The translations under genes and the position numbers were made by a program. The notes beneath the pieces are model-generated. The model saw only the letters and a list, made by a program, of their open reading frames with translations, was not told the DNA's origin and made no database searches. This document shows positions 42,656-50,286 of a stretch of DNA of 64,000 nt, piece by piece; position 1 is the first letter of the stretch, and each line of letters starts with the position of its first letter. Location of the stretch: positions 2,790,001 to 2,854,000 of the forward strand of contig NZ_AP025943.1 of assembly GCF_026072915.1 (NCBI RefSeq), read 5' to 3'. The stretch is from Akkermansia biwaensis (GTDB taxonomy: Bacteria; Verrucomicrobiota; Verrucomicrobiia; Verrucomicrobiales; Akkermansiaceae).

Positions 42656-43567
42656 ATGCACATCACGGACGGTTCCGGCACTTCCGGCATATCCCGCGCA
42701 TTCATCCTCGGCGCCGGACTGGGCACCCGCCTGCGGCCCCTGACCGATATACTGCCCAAGCCGCTGATTCCCTTCTTTCATGAACCGCTCGTCCTGCACG
42801 CGATGCGCCGCTGCCACGAATGCGGCATCCGTGAATTCATCATCAACACCCACCATCTGGCGGACGCGTGGGACAGGGTTTTTCCGGAACGCTCCTGGAA
42901 CGGCTGTCCCGTGCATTTCAGCCATGAGGCCGTGCTGCTGGATTCCGGCGGCGGCGTCAAGAAAATAGAACCCTGGGCCGCTGCGGACGAACCGCTTCTG
43001 GTGATGAACGGAGACACCGCCGCCACCTTCGACCTGCACCGCGTGATAGCCGCCCACATGGAACGCCGCCCTGCCGTTACCCTGGCGCTCCGGACGGACG
43101 GAGACAAGCGGAACGTGGGGTTTGACGCCTCTTCCGGCCTGGTGACGGACATGAGGCACGCGCTGGGGCGGGATCCGGGAGCCTGCCAGTTCACCGGAGC
43201 GTACTGCATGGAGCCGGAAGTGTTCGGACGCATTCCCACGGACGAGGCCGTTTCCATCATTCCCGTCTTCCTGGACTACATCCGGGAAGGCCGCCTGCAC
43301 GGAATTCTGGCGGACGACGGCCTGTGGATGGACATGGGAACGCCGGAATCCTACCTGCAGGCCCACCTGGACTTTCCCTCCCCCCTGCCGCGCATCCATC
43401 CGGAAGCGGAAATCTCCTCCGGGTCTTCCGTGGACGCCGCCTGCGTGGTCGGCCCCGGCGCCGTTGTGGAGGAAAACTGCCGTTTGAACGGCTGCATCGT
43501 CTGGCCCGGTGCCCGGGTTCCCGCGGGAACCCGGGCGGAACGCCGCATTTTTTATCTTTCCCGCTGA
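42656..43567 (+). CDS. Sugar-1-phosphate nucleotidyltransferase with short left-handed helix tail
   Basis: 303 residues. The nucleotidyltransferase signature AFILGAGLGTRLRPLTDILPKPLIP is spread over residues 15-39 (Gly-rich loop, catalytic Arg, Lys). MNGDTA and the metal Asp are near 120. Residues of about 250-303 have hexapeptide-like turns (EAEISSGSSVDAACVVGPGA). This fits the mannose-1-P guanylyltransferase/MurU-type group, which makes NDP-sugars for cell-envelope polymers. Which nucleotide and sugar is not clear; MurNAc-1-P uridylyltransferase is one option. The next gene starts 8 nt downstream. Confidence 0.88.
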   Translation: MHITDGSGTSGISRAFILGAGLGTRLRPLTDILPKPLIPFFHEPLVLHAMRRCHECGIREFIINTHHLADAWDRVFPERSWNGCPVHFSHEAVLLDSGGGVKKIEPWAAADEPLLVMNGDTAATFDLHRVIAAHMERRPAVTLALRTDGDKRNVGFDASSGLVTDMRHALGRDPGACQFTGAYCMEPEVFGRIPTDEAVSIIPVFLDYIREGRLHGILADDGLWMDMGTPESYLQAHLDFPSPLPRIHPEAEISSGSSVDAACVVGPGAVVEENCRLNGCIVWPGARVPAGTRAERRIFYLSR

Positions 43568-43575
43568 TTGCTCCC

Positions 43576-44328
43576 ATGATGAACATTTTCCGCCTCCTTG
43601 CCCTGCTCCTGTGCGTTTCCAGCCTTGTCCACGCGGAACACCGCGTCTTTACGAAGAAGGACGGCTTCCTCTCCATGAAGGACAAGCTGAACGTGTACTT
43701 TTTCCGGTCGGACACGCACCGCCTGCTGGTGCGCGACGAAGGCAGCGTGAAAACTCCCCGCTATGGCTCTCTGGACAAGGCCATGCGCAGAAGCCCGTGC
43801 GTAGCCGGGGTGAACGGCGGCTTCTTCGGCGCGGATGCGGCGGGAACTCCCCTGGGGCTGGTCGTCCAGGACGGCAAACGCCTTTTCCCGCTGGCCTCCG
43901 GCTCCTTTGCCGTGTCCGGAGTCGTTTACTCCGGAGGCAAAAACGGCCTGGAACTGGTGCGCAGCTCCGTTCTTAAACGGATGAAAAGCCTCCCCACCAT
44001 GCAGGCCGCCATCCAGGGCGGCCCCTTTCTGGTGGAAAACGGAACGGCCGTCAAAGGCCTGAACGCGGAAAAATCCACCTACCGCACCTTCATTGCCACG
44101 GACGGCGGCAAACGGTGGTGCATCGGCGTTTCTTCCTCACTGACGCTGAAGGAACTGGCGGCATGGCTGTCCATTCCGGGCGCTCTGGGCGACTTCAAGG
44201 TAAAGACGGCGCTGAACCTGGACGGAGGTGCCTCCTCCGCCTTCTGGTGCCATGAGTCCGGCATCTCCTACCCTTCCTTCAAGCAGGTCAGGAATTATCT
44301 GGGGGTGGCTCCCCTCTCCGGTCGGTAA
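43576..44328 (+). CDS. Secreted phosphodiester glycosidase-like (NAGPA/DUF2233) protein
   Basis: 250 residues from the first of two ATGs (43576). A signal peptide (cleavage near LVHAEH) precedes a NAGPA-type domain: GVNGGFFGADAAGTPLGLVV, AAIQGGPFLVENG, TFIATDGG, and LNLDGGASSAFW near the end. The family includes the phosphodiester alpha-GlcNAcase that uncovers mannose 6-phosphate in animals; in bacteria they act on sugars linked by phosphodiesters or on the envelope. It lies 8 nt behind the nucleotidyltransferase gene. Its 3' end overlaps the convergent lnt gene by 34 bp. Confidence 0.87.
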   Translation: MMNIFRLLALLLCVSSLVHAEHRVFTKKDGFLSMKDKLNVYFFRSDTHRLLVRDEGSVKTPRYGSLDKAMRRSPCVAGVNGGFFGADAAGTPLGLVVQDGKRLFPLASGSFAVSGVVYSGGKNGLELVRSSVLKRMKSLPTMQAAIQGGPFLVENGTAVKGLNAEKSTYRTFIATDGGKRWCIGVSSSLTLKELAAWLSIPGALGDFKVKTALNLDGGASSAFWCHESGISYPSFKQVRNYLGVAPLSGR

Positions 44329-46262
44329 ACGCCGTTGTGCACGCCTTCCCTTACCGCTCCGCGCCCGGACGCCAGAATCCTGCGCACCAGCAGGGCCAGG
44401 AAAAGCAGGAAACAGGCCGGAACGGCCCAGTCCCCCAGCATGGCGTACAGGGTCACCTCCGTGCAGCCGGCGGGAAGCGTGGCGGTCATCACGCCCCTGG
44501 TGAAGGGGGAGCCGGAGGCATCCCGCAAATCCGCGATCACGGCCCCGTTGGGGGCCAGGGCCACGCTGACTCCCGTATTGGCTGCCCGGACCATGGAACG
44601 GCGCAGCTCCATGCACCGGAAGGCCGCGTTGCGCCAATGCTGTTCGTTCGCCCAGGAGCGGTTGAACCATCCGTCATTGGTCACGTTCACCAGTACCTGG
44701 GGCTCCGGCCGCACGAAGCGGCGCACCCAGCTTCCCACCACGTCTTCAAAACAGACCAGCGGAATCACCCCCACCTTCACGGAACTGCCGGGGCGGATGG
44801 GCACCGGGACGGGATCGGAGGAAGTGCCCGGCGTGTAATTCATCCCCATGGCCGTTCCGGCGGAGGCCTCAAAAGCTTTTTCCAGAAACGGGAACGTCTC
44901 CCGCATGGGAATGTATTCCCCGAAGGGAACCAGAACGGCCTTGGCGAAAGGAACGGCCGTGGAATAGTCCCCTTCAAACACGGTCAGGCAGTTGTAGGCG
45001 CGCGCCACGCGGCCTTCGTCGGAAAGGTAGATATCGTCCGTGCCCGTCAGCAGGATGAAATCGCAGACCCTGTCGCGAATGGCCTGGACGTACTCTTCCT
45101 CCGTGCTCAGGAAATTGACGTTGTCCTGCCCCGGAAACCTTTCTCCCGTGGAATCCCGGTAAAACGTGGAGATGGGGAAGGAACTCTCCGGCCAGATCAC
45201 CCAGGCGGGCATTTCCAGGGAGGTCTCCGTCCCTTCCCGGGCGGACCGTTCCAGCGCTTTTTCCTGGAGTTCCAGCATCCCCTGCTCCGTCGTCTCCAGT
45301 AATTCCCGGTAAATGTTTTCCCTGTTGGCCGCATCCCACTTTTCCTTCTGGCTCAGGTTTAACTGGACAGTCATGACGGGAATGGTGAAAGCCCCGTTTC
45401 CGGTGGAAACGTCGGAAAGGGGCGCGTAGCGCGCCGTCCACTGCACGCCGATGACGAACATGCCCAGCAGAACCGCCACCAGCATGAAGAAATCCCACGG
45501 CACGGACCTTCTGCCTTCATGCATCACCATGGTTCCCGCACGGCGGCAGACGCGCCACAGCCAGATGGAAAACACGGCGGGGATGAAAGCCAGGGCCGTC
45601 ACGCCGAAGTATTCCGCCCATTGGGCCAGGGGATTCCCGTACAGGGCCACCCCCAGGTTGTTCCAGTTGAAGCCCGGGATCAGCCAGCCCCGCAGCCATT
45701 CCAGGCATACCCACAGGGAGGCCCCCGCCAGAGCCGCTGCGGCACTGGGCGCCATGTCGCGCGTGGCCCACTCCTTCCAGGCGCGCCTGCGTTCCGCGGG
45801 CGGAAGCTGCGCGTCAGGCAGCGGGAGCCGTGCCGGACGGAACCGGGTTCCCATCACCAGGCCCCAGATGCCGGGAAACAGGCCCCCGTAAAAAAGAATC
45901 AGCGGGATGTAGCCGAGCGTGCTCACCTCATTGATCCACCACAGGGAAATGCCGAAAAACACGACTCCGCACGTCCACCCGTACAGGAAATACGCCAGGG
46001 CGCCGCGCTTCCCTTCGCGCCGGGGGCCGTACCACAGGGCCGTCAGCAGGGGCAGAAAAGCTATCCAGACGCAGCCGCTCCAGTCCACCGGAATAAAGGA
46101 ACAGGCCATAAGCGCCCCGGAAAGGGCGGACAGCAGGAAGGCGGCCCACAGGGGGAGGGCGCGCGGGGTGGATCGTGGAACGGCGTGCATCGTGGAATAG
46201 GGAAAAAACAAAGCCTTTTCAGCGGAAAAGGCGCTCCGGCATTCTTCCTCATGCTGACTCAT
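44295..46262 (-). CDS. lnt: Apolipoprotein N-acyltransferase, unusually long
   Basis: Adds the third fatty acid to the N-terminal Cys of lipoproteins in the inner membrane. 655 residues (E. coli 512). The catalytic Glu is in VIWPESSFP, Lys in VPFAKAVLVPFGEYIP, Cys in PLVCFEDV; NVTNDGWF and the second RRSMVRAANTG are standard. Helices are at the N-terminus and one at the C-terminus. Extra residues lie between the membrane part and the nitrilase domain. An internal ATG at 46190 is an alternative start without the first 24 residues. Lipoproteins such as the one at 18442 would be substrates. Confidence 0.93.
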   Translation of the reverse strand: MSQHEEECRSAFSAEKALFFPYSTMHAVPRSTPRALPLWAAFLLSALSGALMACSFIPVDWSGCVWIAFLPLLTALWYGPRREGKRGALAYFLYGWTCGVVFFGISLWWINEVSTLGYIPLILFYGGLFPGIWGLVMGTRFRPARLPLPDAQLPPAERRRAWKEWATRDMAPSAAAALAGASLWVCLEWLRGWLIPGFNWNNLGVALYGNPLAQWAEYFGVTALAFIPAVFSIWLWRVCRRAGTMVMHEGRRSVPWDFFMLVAVLLGMFVIGVQWTARYAPLSDVSTGNGAFTIPVMTVQLNLSQKEKWDAANRENIYRELLETTEQGMLELQEKALERSAREGTETSLEMPAWVIWPESSFPISTFYRDSTGERFPGQDNVNFLSTEEEYVQAIRDRVCDFILLTGTDDIYLSDEGRVARAYNCLTVFEGDYSTAVPFAKAVLVPFGEYIPMRETFPFLEKAFEASAGTAMGMNYTPGTSSDPVPVPIRPGSSVKVGVIPLVCFEDVVGSWVRRFVRPEPQVLVNVTNDGWFNRSWANEQHWRNAAFRCMELRRSMVRAANTGVSVALAPNGAVIADLRDASGSPFTRGVMTATLPAGCTEVTLYAMLGDWAVPACFLLFLALLVRRILASGRGAVREGVHNGVYRPERGATPR

Positions 46263-46339
46263 TCCTGCAACAAAAAAGATTGCAAAATTCAGTCAAATGC
46301 GGAAATAGTTAGCCCAGTTCATACAACCCATCCATACAT

Positions 46340-46573
46340 ATGGCAGATATAGACGAAAAGACACCATTAAACGTCCCCGGCAAGTTTTACGTGGACAGTT
46401 CCTGCATTGACTGCGACCTTTGCCGCGAAACCGCTCCGGAAAACTTTGGCCGCGACGAAGACGAAGGCGTATCCTACGTCAAGAAGCAGCCGGACAATGA
46501 AACCGAACTGGAAGCCTGCGTGGAAGCCCTGGAAGGCTGCCCTGTGGAAGCCATCGGCGACGACGGCGAATAA
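46340..46573 (+). CDS. Ferredoxin, single cluster
   Basis: 77 residues, acidic. Cys residues in CIDCDLC and in the ECCP-like GCPVEAI near the end give four Cys for one [4Fe-4S] (or [3Fe-4S]) cluster of the Bacillus type. The pattern C-x2-C-x2-C...CP is intact. It carries electrons between soluble enzymes in the cytoplasm. A clear terminator follows. The next gene starts 101 nt downstream, so the two are separate units. Confidence 0.88.
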   Translation: MADIDEKTPLNVPGKFYVDSSCIDCDLCRETAPENFGRDEDEGVSYVKKQPDNETELEACVEALEGCPVEAIGDDGE

Positions 46574-46595
46574 CCATCTTCTTGCCACCTTACAG

Positions 46596-46633
46596 CGCCC
46601 GGGCTTGTGAACAGACACGCTCCGGGCGTTTTT
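46596..46633 (+). terminator. Terminator of the ferredoxin gene
   Basis: CGCCCGG (46596-46602) and CCGGGCG (46622-46628), then TTTTT; stem of 7 bp with a 19-nt loop. Confidence 0.75.
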
Positions 46634-46674
46634 CTTTAACCGGTCCTCTTTTTTCCCTTCCGCCCTTCCCCGTG

Positions 46675-47118
46675 ATGATTCCGCCCTGGTCAGCCTACGT
46701 TCCCGACAGGGACCGTCCCGCCCCCCATGCCTCCCCCACCCGGTACGAATACCTTTCCCGGGACGAACAGGAGGTGCGGCAGGCCCTTGCGGACTGGTTC
46801 CAGGCCGTTCCGGTGTTCAGTGAAACGCGCAATGTCCACACGGCGGAATCCCTGCTGGGGGCCATCCTCTCCAAACTGCCCCTGGATGAAGAAGGCATGG
46901 ACCCCGAACTTCTCCGGAAGGGGTGGATGGCCGCGGCGGGGCCGTTCCTGGGAAAGCAGGCCTGCCTGGTCTCCCTGGTCAAGGGAGTGGCGACCATCCA
47001 GGTGCTTCAACCGGCCATGAACTACCATCTCCAGCAGTGGCAGGGCGCCCTGCTGGGAAAATTGAGAGACCAGTTCGGCAAGGATGCCGTCCATTCCATC
47101 CGCATACGGATAGGATAA
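46675..47118 (+). CDS. DUF721 / DciA-like protein
   Basis: 147 residues from the ATG at 46675 (a GTG at 46672 is in frame just before). The C-terminal part has the DUF721 pattern: ACLVSLVKGVATIQVLQPAMNYHLQQWQ, then LLGKLRDQFGKDAVHSIRIRIG, as in KH-like DciA proteins that load the replicative helicase DnaB. The N-terminal part is less conserved. The call rests on the C-terminal pattern only and is the commonest role in this family. Confidence 0.7.
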   Translation: MIPPWSAYVPDRDRPAPHASPTRYEYLSRDEQEVRQALADWFQAVPVFSETRNVHTAESLLGAILSKLPLDEEGMDPELLRKGWMAAAGPFLGKQACLVSLVKGVATIQVLQPAMNYHLQQWQGALLGKLRDQFGKDAVHSIRIRIG

Positions 47119-47191
47119 ATTCGCCGCCGCACGGCGCTCCTTGTGACAATCTCCTGTCCTTCATTGCATTAGAGGAGCGGGAAATGCCTTT

Positions 47192-47209
47192 CAGGATTTG
47201 CAATCCGCT
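47192..47209 (+). repeat. 18-bp inverted repeat, left copy
   Basis: CAGGATTTGCAATCCGCT, exact reverse complement of 47371-47388; each copy is also itself a GGATT/AATCC palindrome. Confidence 0.7.
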
Positions 47210-47370
47210 GTCAAACGGATTTTTCTCTTTCCTGATTTATGGTCAGGACTTTCCCGTTATTCTCCACAGTTTCCCCTCATGTGAAAGCGACAGAAAAGGG
47301 GATATTGAATATTTTTATCATTCTATAATGGTTAGTTAGTTATATGGTTTTTCTGTATTGGAGTTTCTTT

Positions 47371-47388
47371 AGCGGATTGCAAATCCTG
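47371..47388 (+). repeat. 18-bp inverted repeat, right copy
   Basis: AGCGGATTGCAAATCCTG, 77 nt before the ATG of the PEP-CTERM gene. Confidence 0.7.
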
Positions 47389-47465
47389 TAGTTTCATGCC
47401 GAATAAAGCGAAATTCCCGTCATGGCGGCGTGGCCTTTTTGCTTTCCAACAACAACGACATACAC

Positions 47466-48218
47466 ATGAAAACATCCCTTTTCCTGGCATTATCCACAGC
47501 GGCGGCCCTGTCGGCGCATGGAGCGGAAATATGGAGTTCCTTGGACAGCATCATTCCGGAACTGAAGATGGAGGAAACCTCCATCTCCCGCATTGATTAT
47601 TCTTCCGGAGGGGCTCTGATCGCGAACGGGGGGCCTTCCGCAAACGCGGTGCAGTCCGTCCTTGGAACCCTGGATGCGGGATGGTATTCCGGCAATAAGA
47701 ATAACAATACCGGTACGCTTGCTTCCGTGACGGCGGACGGCACTACCAATCTGATTTCCGCCTCCGGCGCAGGAGGCGGATTTACAGCCGTCAAATTCCA
47801 TGAATTGTCCGCCGACACCGTATCCGGATATGAAACCCTGAGGATTTCCTTTGATACAGGCGGTCTTTTCAACGCCAGCAGAACGGGACAGCCCCAGAAT
47901 TTCAGCCTGTGGTACAGCTTGGGGGGCGAGGAAAATTCCCTTTTCCAGGTCGGTTCCACGATTTCCGGAATGGCGGGAAACGTCAGCAACAATTCCTATG
48001 GCTGGACAATTTCCAAAGACGAATACGGCGGCTTGTTTGATCAGGGAGCCGCCTTCTATCTGGTGATGAATACCGGCGTTCTTGACAACACCTACGCTTA
48101 TCAGGAGCTTGCCGTAAAAAATTTCCGCATGGAAGGCCTTGCGGTCCCGGAACCTTCCTCCGCCGCTGTCACGCTGCTCGGTCTGGGAGCTTGTATCTTC
48201 AGAAGAAAGAGAAGGTGA
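47466..48218 (+). CDS. PEP-CTERM sorting-domain protein
   Basis: 250 residues from the ATG at 47466, chosen for the signal peptide MKTSLFLALSTAAALSAHGA. The mature part is Gly/Ser/Asn-rich and beta-like, similar in style to Autotransporter-like or fibrous surface proteins of this phylum; no enzyme site is seen. The C-terminus is VPEPSSAAVTLLGLGACIF then RRKRR: PEP motif, membrane helix, basic tail. Exosortase (not in this window) should cut it and attach it to the surface or an exopolymer. The frame is open upstream to 47430 without a signal-like start. Confidence 0.88.
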   Translation: MKTSLFLALSTAAALSAHGAEIWSSLDSIIPELKMEETSISRIDYSSGGALIANGGPSANAVQSVLGTLDAGWYSGNKNNNTGTLASVTADGTTNLISASGAGGGFTAVKFHELSADTVSGYETLRISFDTGGLFNASRTGQPQNFSLWYSLGGEENSLFQVGSTISGMAGNVSNNSYGWTISKDEYGGLFDQGAAFYLVMNTGVLDNTYAYQELAVKNFRMEGLAVPEPSSAAVTLLGLGACIFRRKRR

Positions 48219-48295
48219 GGCAACAAAAAAGACCAGTGCTCCGAGCCATTTAAAGTTTGATGAAAGAAAGTCTTTTATTTAAGTGTAATATTATT

Positions 48296-50266
48296 ATGCG
48301 ACTAACCCTCTCCCTCCTTTTGCTGGCATCAGGCTTGATGCTTTGTTCTCCTGCTTCCTACGGAGACTGGACTTCCCCGCACCCCCTCCAGCAGGAAAAA
48401 AACGCGCCGGTTCCTCTCATTCCCTTCCCGTCCCAGGTAGACTGGAAGACGGGGACATGCCCTAAAAAGGCTCCCGTTTCCGTGAAAAAGAATGCGGCCC
48501 TGGCCAAGACGCTGGGCAAGGAAGGCTACGAGCTCCAGGTCCGTCCCGACGGCATCCAGATCAGGGCCGCTACCGATACAGGCGTTTTTTATGCCCGCCG
48601 GACGCTGGACCAGTTGGGCGCCAAGGGGGATTATCCGTGCTGCGACATCAAGGACAGCCCGGCGTTCGCCATCCGCTGCTTCATGCATGACGTGGGCCGC
48701 AATTTCCGGCCTATTGAGACGCTCAAGGCGGACATTGACGAGATGGCGCGGCTGAAGCTGAACGCCTTCCACTGGCACCTGACGGACTACCCCGCATGGC
48801 GCATCCAGTGCAAGAAGTATCCCATTTTGAATGATCCCTCCAAGAGGATCAAGGGCCGGGACGTCAACGATACCTACACCTACGACCAGATACGGGACCT
48901 GTTCCGCTACGCCAGGAAGCGCCATATCCAGATCATCCCGGAAATAGACATGCCGGGACACAGCACCTATTTCAAGAACTGCTTCGGCTTTCCGATGCAC
49001 GATCCCAGAGGCATCAAGATTCTGGAAGAGCTACTGGAAGAATTCTGCCGGGAAATTCCGGTGGAAATGTCCCCCTACCTCCACATCGGCGCGGATGAAA
49101 TCCACATCCCCAACGGGAAGCAGTTTGCGGACCGGATGGCAGCCAAGGTCAAATCTTTGGGACGCCAGCCCATCCAGTGGGCGGGCAATAACGACCTGCC
49201 CGTTTCCGGAGACAGCTACGCCCAGTTGTGGAATGACGAGAATTCCGTAGGCCTGCCGAATCCCGCCAAACAGAAAAACCCCTATTTTGATTCCACGGCA
49301 GGCTACATTAATTCCTTTGACCCCGGCATTCTGGTGCGCAGGAATTTCTTCCGCCAGCCCTGCGGAACGGCCAAGAGCGATGACCATTCCCTGGGCGTCA
49401 TTCAGTGCCTGTGGCCGGATACCCGGGTGGAAGACAAGAAGAACATTCCCATCCAGAGCCCCCAGTGGCCGGCCATGTTCGCCATGGCGGAACGCAGCTG
49501 GAAGGGCATTCCGGAGGATGGCTCCCGCTTTGCCGGCAAATTGCCGGAAAAGGATACGGAGGCTTACCAGGCCTTCTCCCTGTTTGAAAAACGCATGGAA
49601 GCCCTGGCCGGAAACAAGCCCTTCCCCTACTGGCGGGATTCCTTCGTGGAATGGACCGTGTTCGGTCCCGTTCCAAAGGGCAGGCAGGAAGAAGTGAGGA
49701 ACGACCTGCTGGCGGGAAAATCCCCTGCTGGACTGGAACCTGTCCAGGCGCGCGGAGGCAATCTGTATTTCCGGACCCGCGCTGGTGCGGAAGGGCTGTT
49801 CTCCAAAACGAATCCGAGGAATACCGCCTGGGCGAAGACGACTTTTTACGCTCCCAAGGCGGGCACCATGTACGCCATGGTAGGATTTGACGCTCCGGCA
49901 CGCTCCACGCGGCGCTGTTCCGGAGTTCCGGCTGCCGGGGAATGGTCCCAGTGCGGCACCAGGATATGGGTGAACGGCAAGGAAGTGAAAAACCCCCAGA
50001 CTTATAAACTGGCGGGCCAGCGGCGTTATGAAAAGCACACCTGGAATTCTCCCGATAATGAAATATCCTTTGACAATGAGGAGTTCTGGTGGGCACGTCC
50101 TCCGATTCCCTTCCAGGTCAAGGCCGGGGAAAACACCATCCTGATTGAACAGCCGTACACGGGGAATTTCCAATCCTGGGGCGTCAGCTTCATTCCGGTG
50201 AAAAAATCGGGAGACCGCTGGATTGCCGATCCGAGCTATTATCTCAAGAACAAGGGAGAAAAATAG
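48296..50266 (+). CDS. Secreted GH20 beta-N-acetylhexosaminidase
   Basis: 656 residues from the ATG at 48296 (an ATG at 48260 is also possible). Signal peptide, then an N-terminal domain of the GH20b kind (IPFPSQVDW ...), then the GH20 barrel: FMHDVGRNFRP, LNAFHWHLTDYPAWRI, IPEIDMPGHSTY, and the catalytic pair D267-E268 in HIGADEIH. The Asp positions the substrate N-acetyl group and the Glu is the acid. It should remove terminal GlcNAc or GalNAc from mucin-type glycans. The C-terminal about 200 residues are a beta-sandwich-like binding domain. The sulfatase gene follows 20 nt downstream: likely one operon. Confidence 0.93.
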   Translation: MRLTLSLLLLASGLMLCSPASYGDWTSPHPLQQEKNAPVPLIPFPSQVDWKTGTCPKKAPVSVKKNAALAKTLGKEGYELQVRPDGIQIRAATDTGVFYARRTLDQLGAKGDYPCCDIKDSPAFAIRCFMHDVGRNFRPIETLKADIDEMARLKLNAFHWHLTDYPAWRIQCKKYPILNDPSKRIKGRDVNDTYTYDQIRDLFRYARKRHIQIIPEIDMPGHSTYFKNCFGFPMHDPRGIKILEELLEEFCREIPVEMSPYLHIGADEIHIPNGKQFADRMAAKVKSLGRQPIQWAGNNDLPVSGDSYAQLWNDENSVGLPNPAKQKNPYFDSTAGYINSFDPGILVRRNFFRQPCGTAKSDDHSLGVIQCLWPDTRVEDKKNIPIQSPQWPAMFAMAERSWKGIPEDGSRFAGKLPEKDTEAYQAFSLFEKRMEALAGNKPFPYWRDSFVEWTVFGPVPKGRQEEVRNDLLAGKSPAGLEPVQARGGNLYFRTRAGAEGLFSKTNPRNTAWAKTTFYAPKAGTMYAMVGFDAPARSTRRCSGVPAAGEWSQCGTRIWVNGKEVKNPQTYKLAGQRRYEKHTWNSPDNEISFDNEEFWWARPPIPFQVKAGENTILIEQPYTGNFQSWGVSFIPVKKSGDRWIADPSYYLKNKGEK

Positions 50267-50286
50267 AATTCCGTCTTCCCACAGCA

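Larger units (their letters stand above)
47119..47465. other. Intergenic region before the PEP-CTERM gene, with inverted repeat
   Basis: About 350 bases without a gene. It contains the 18-bp repeat pair below, and an AT-rich part between the two copies (47300-47370) that may hold the promoter of the gene at 47466. Confidence 0.5.
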
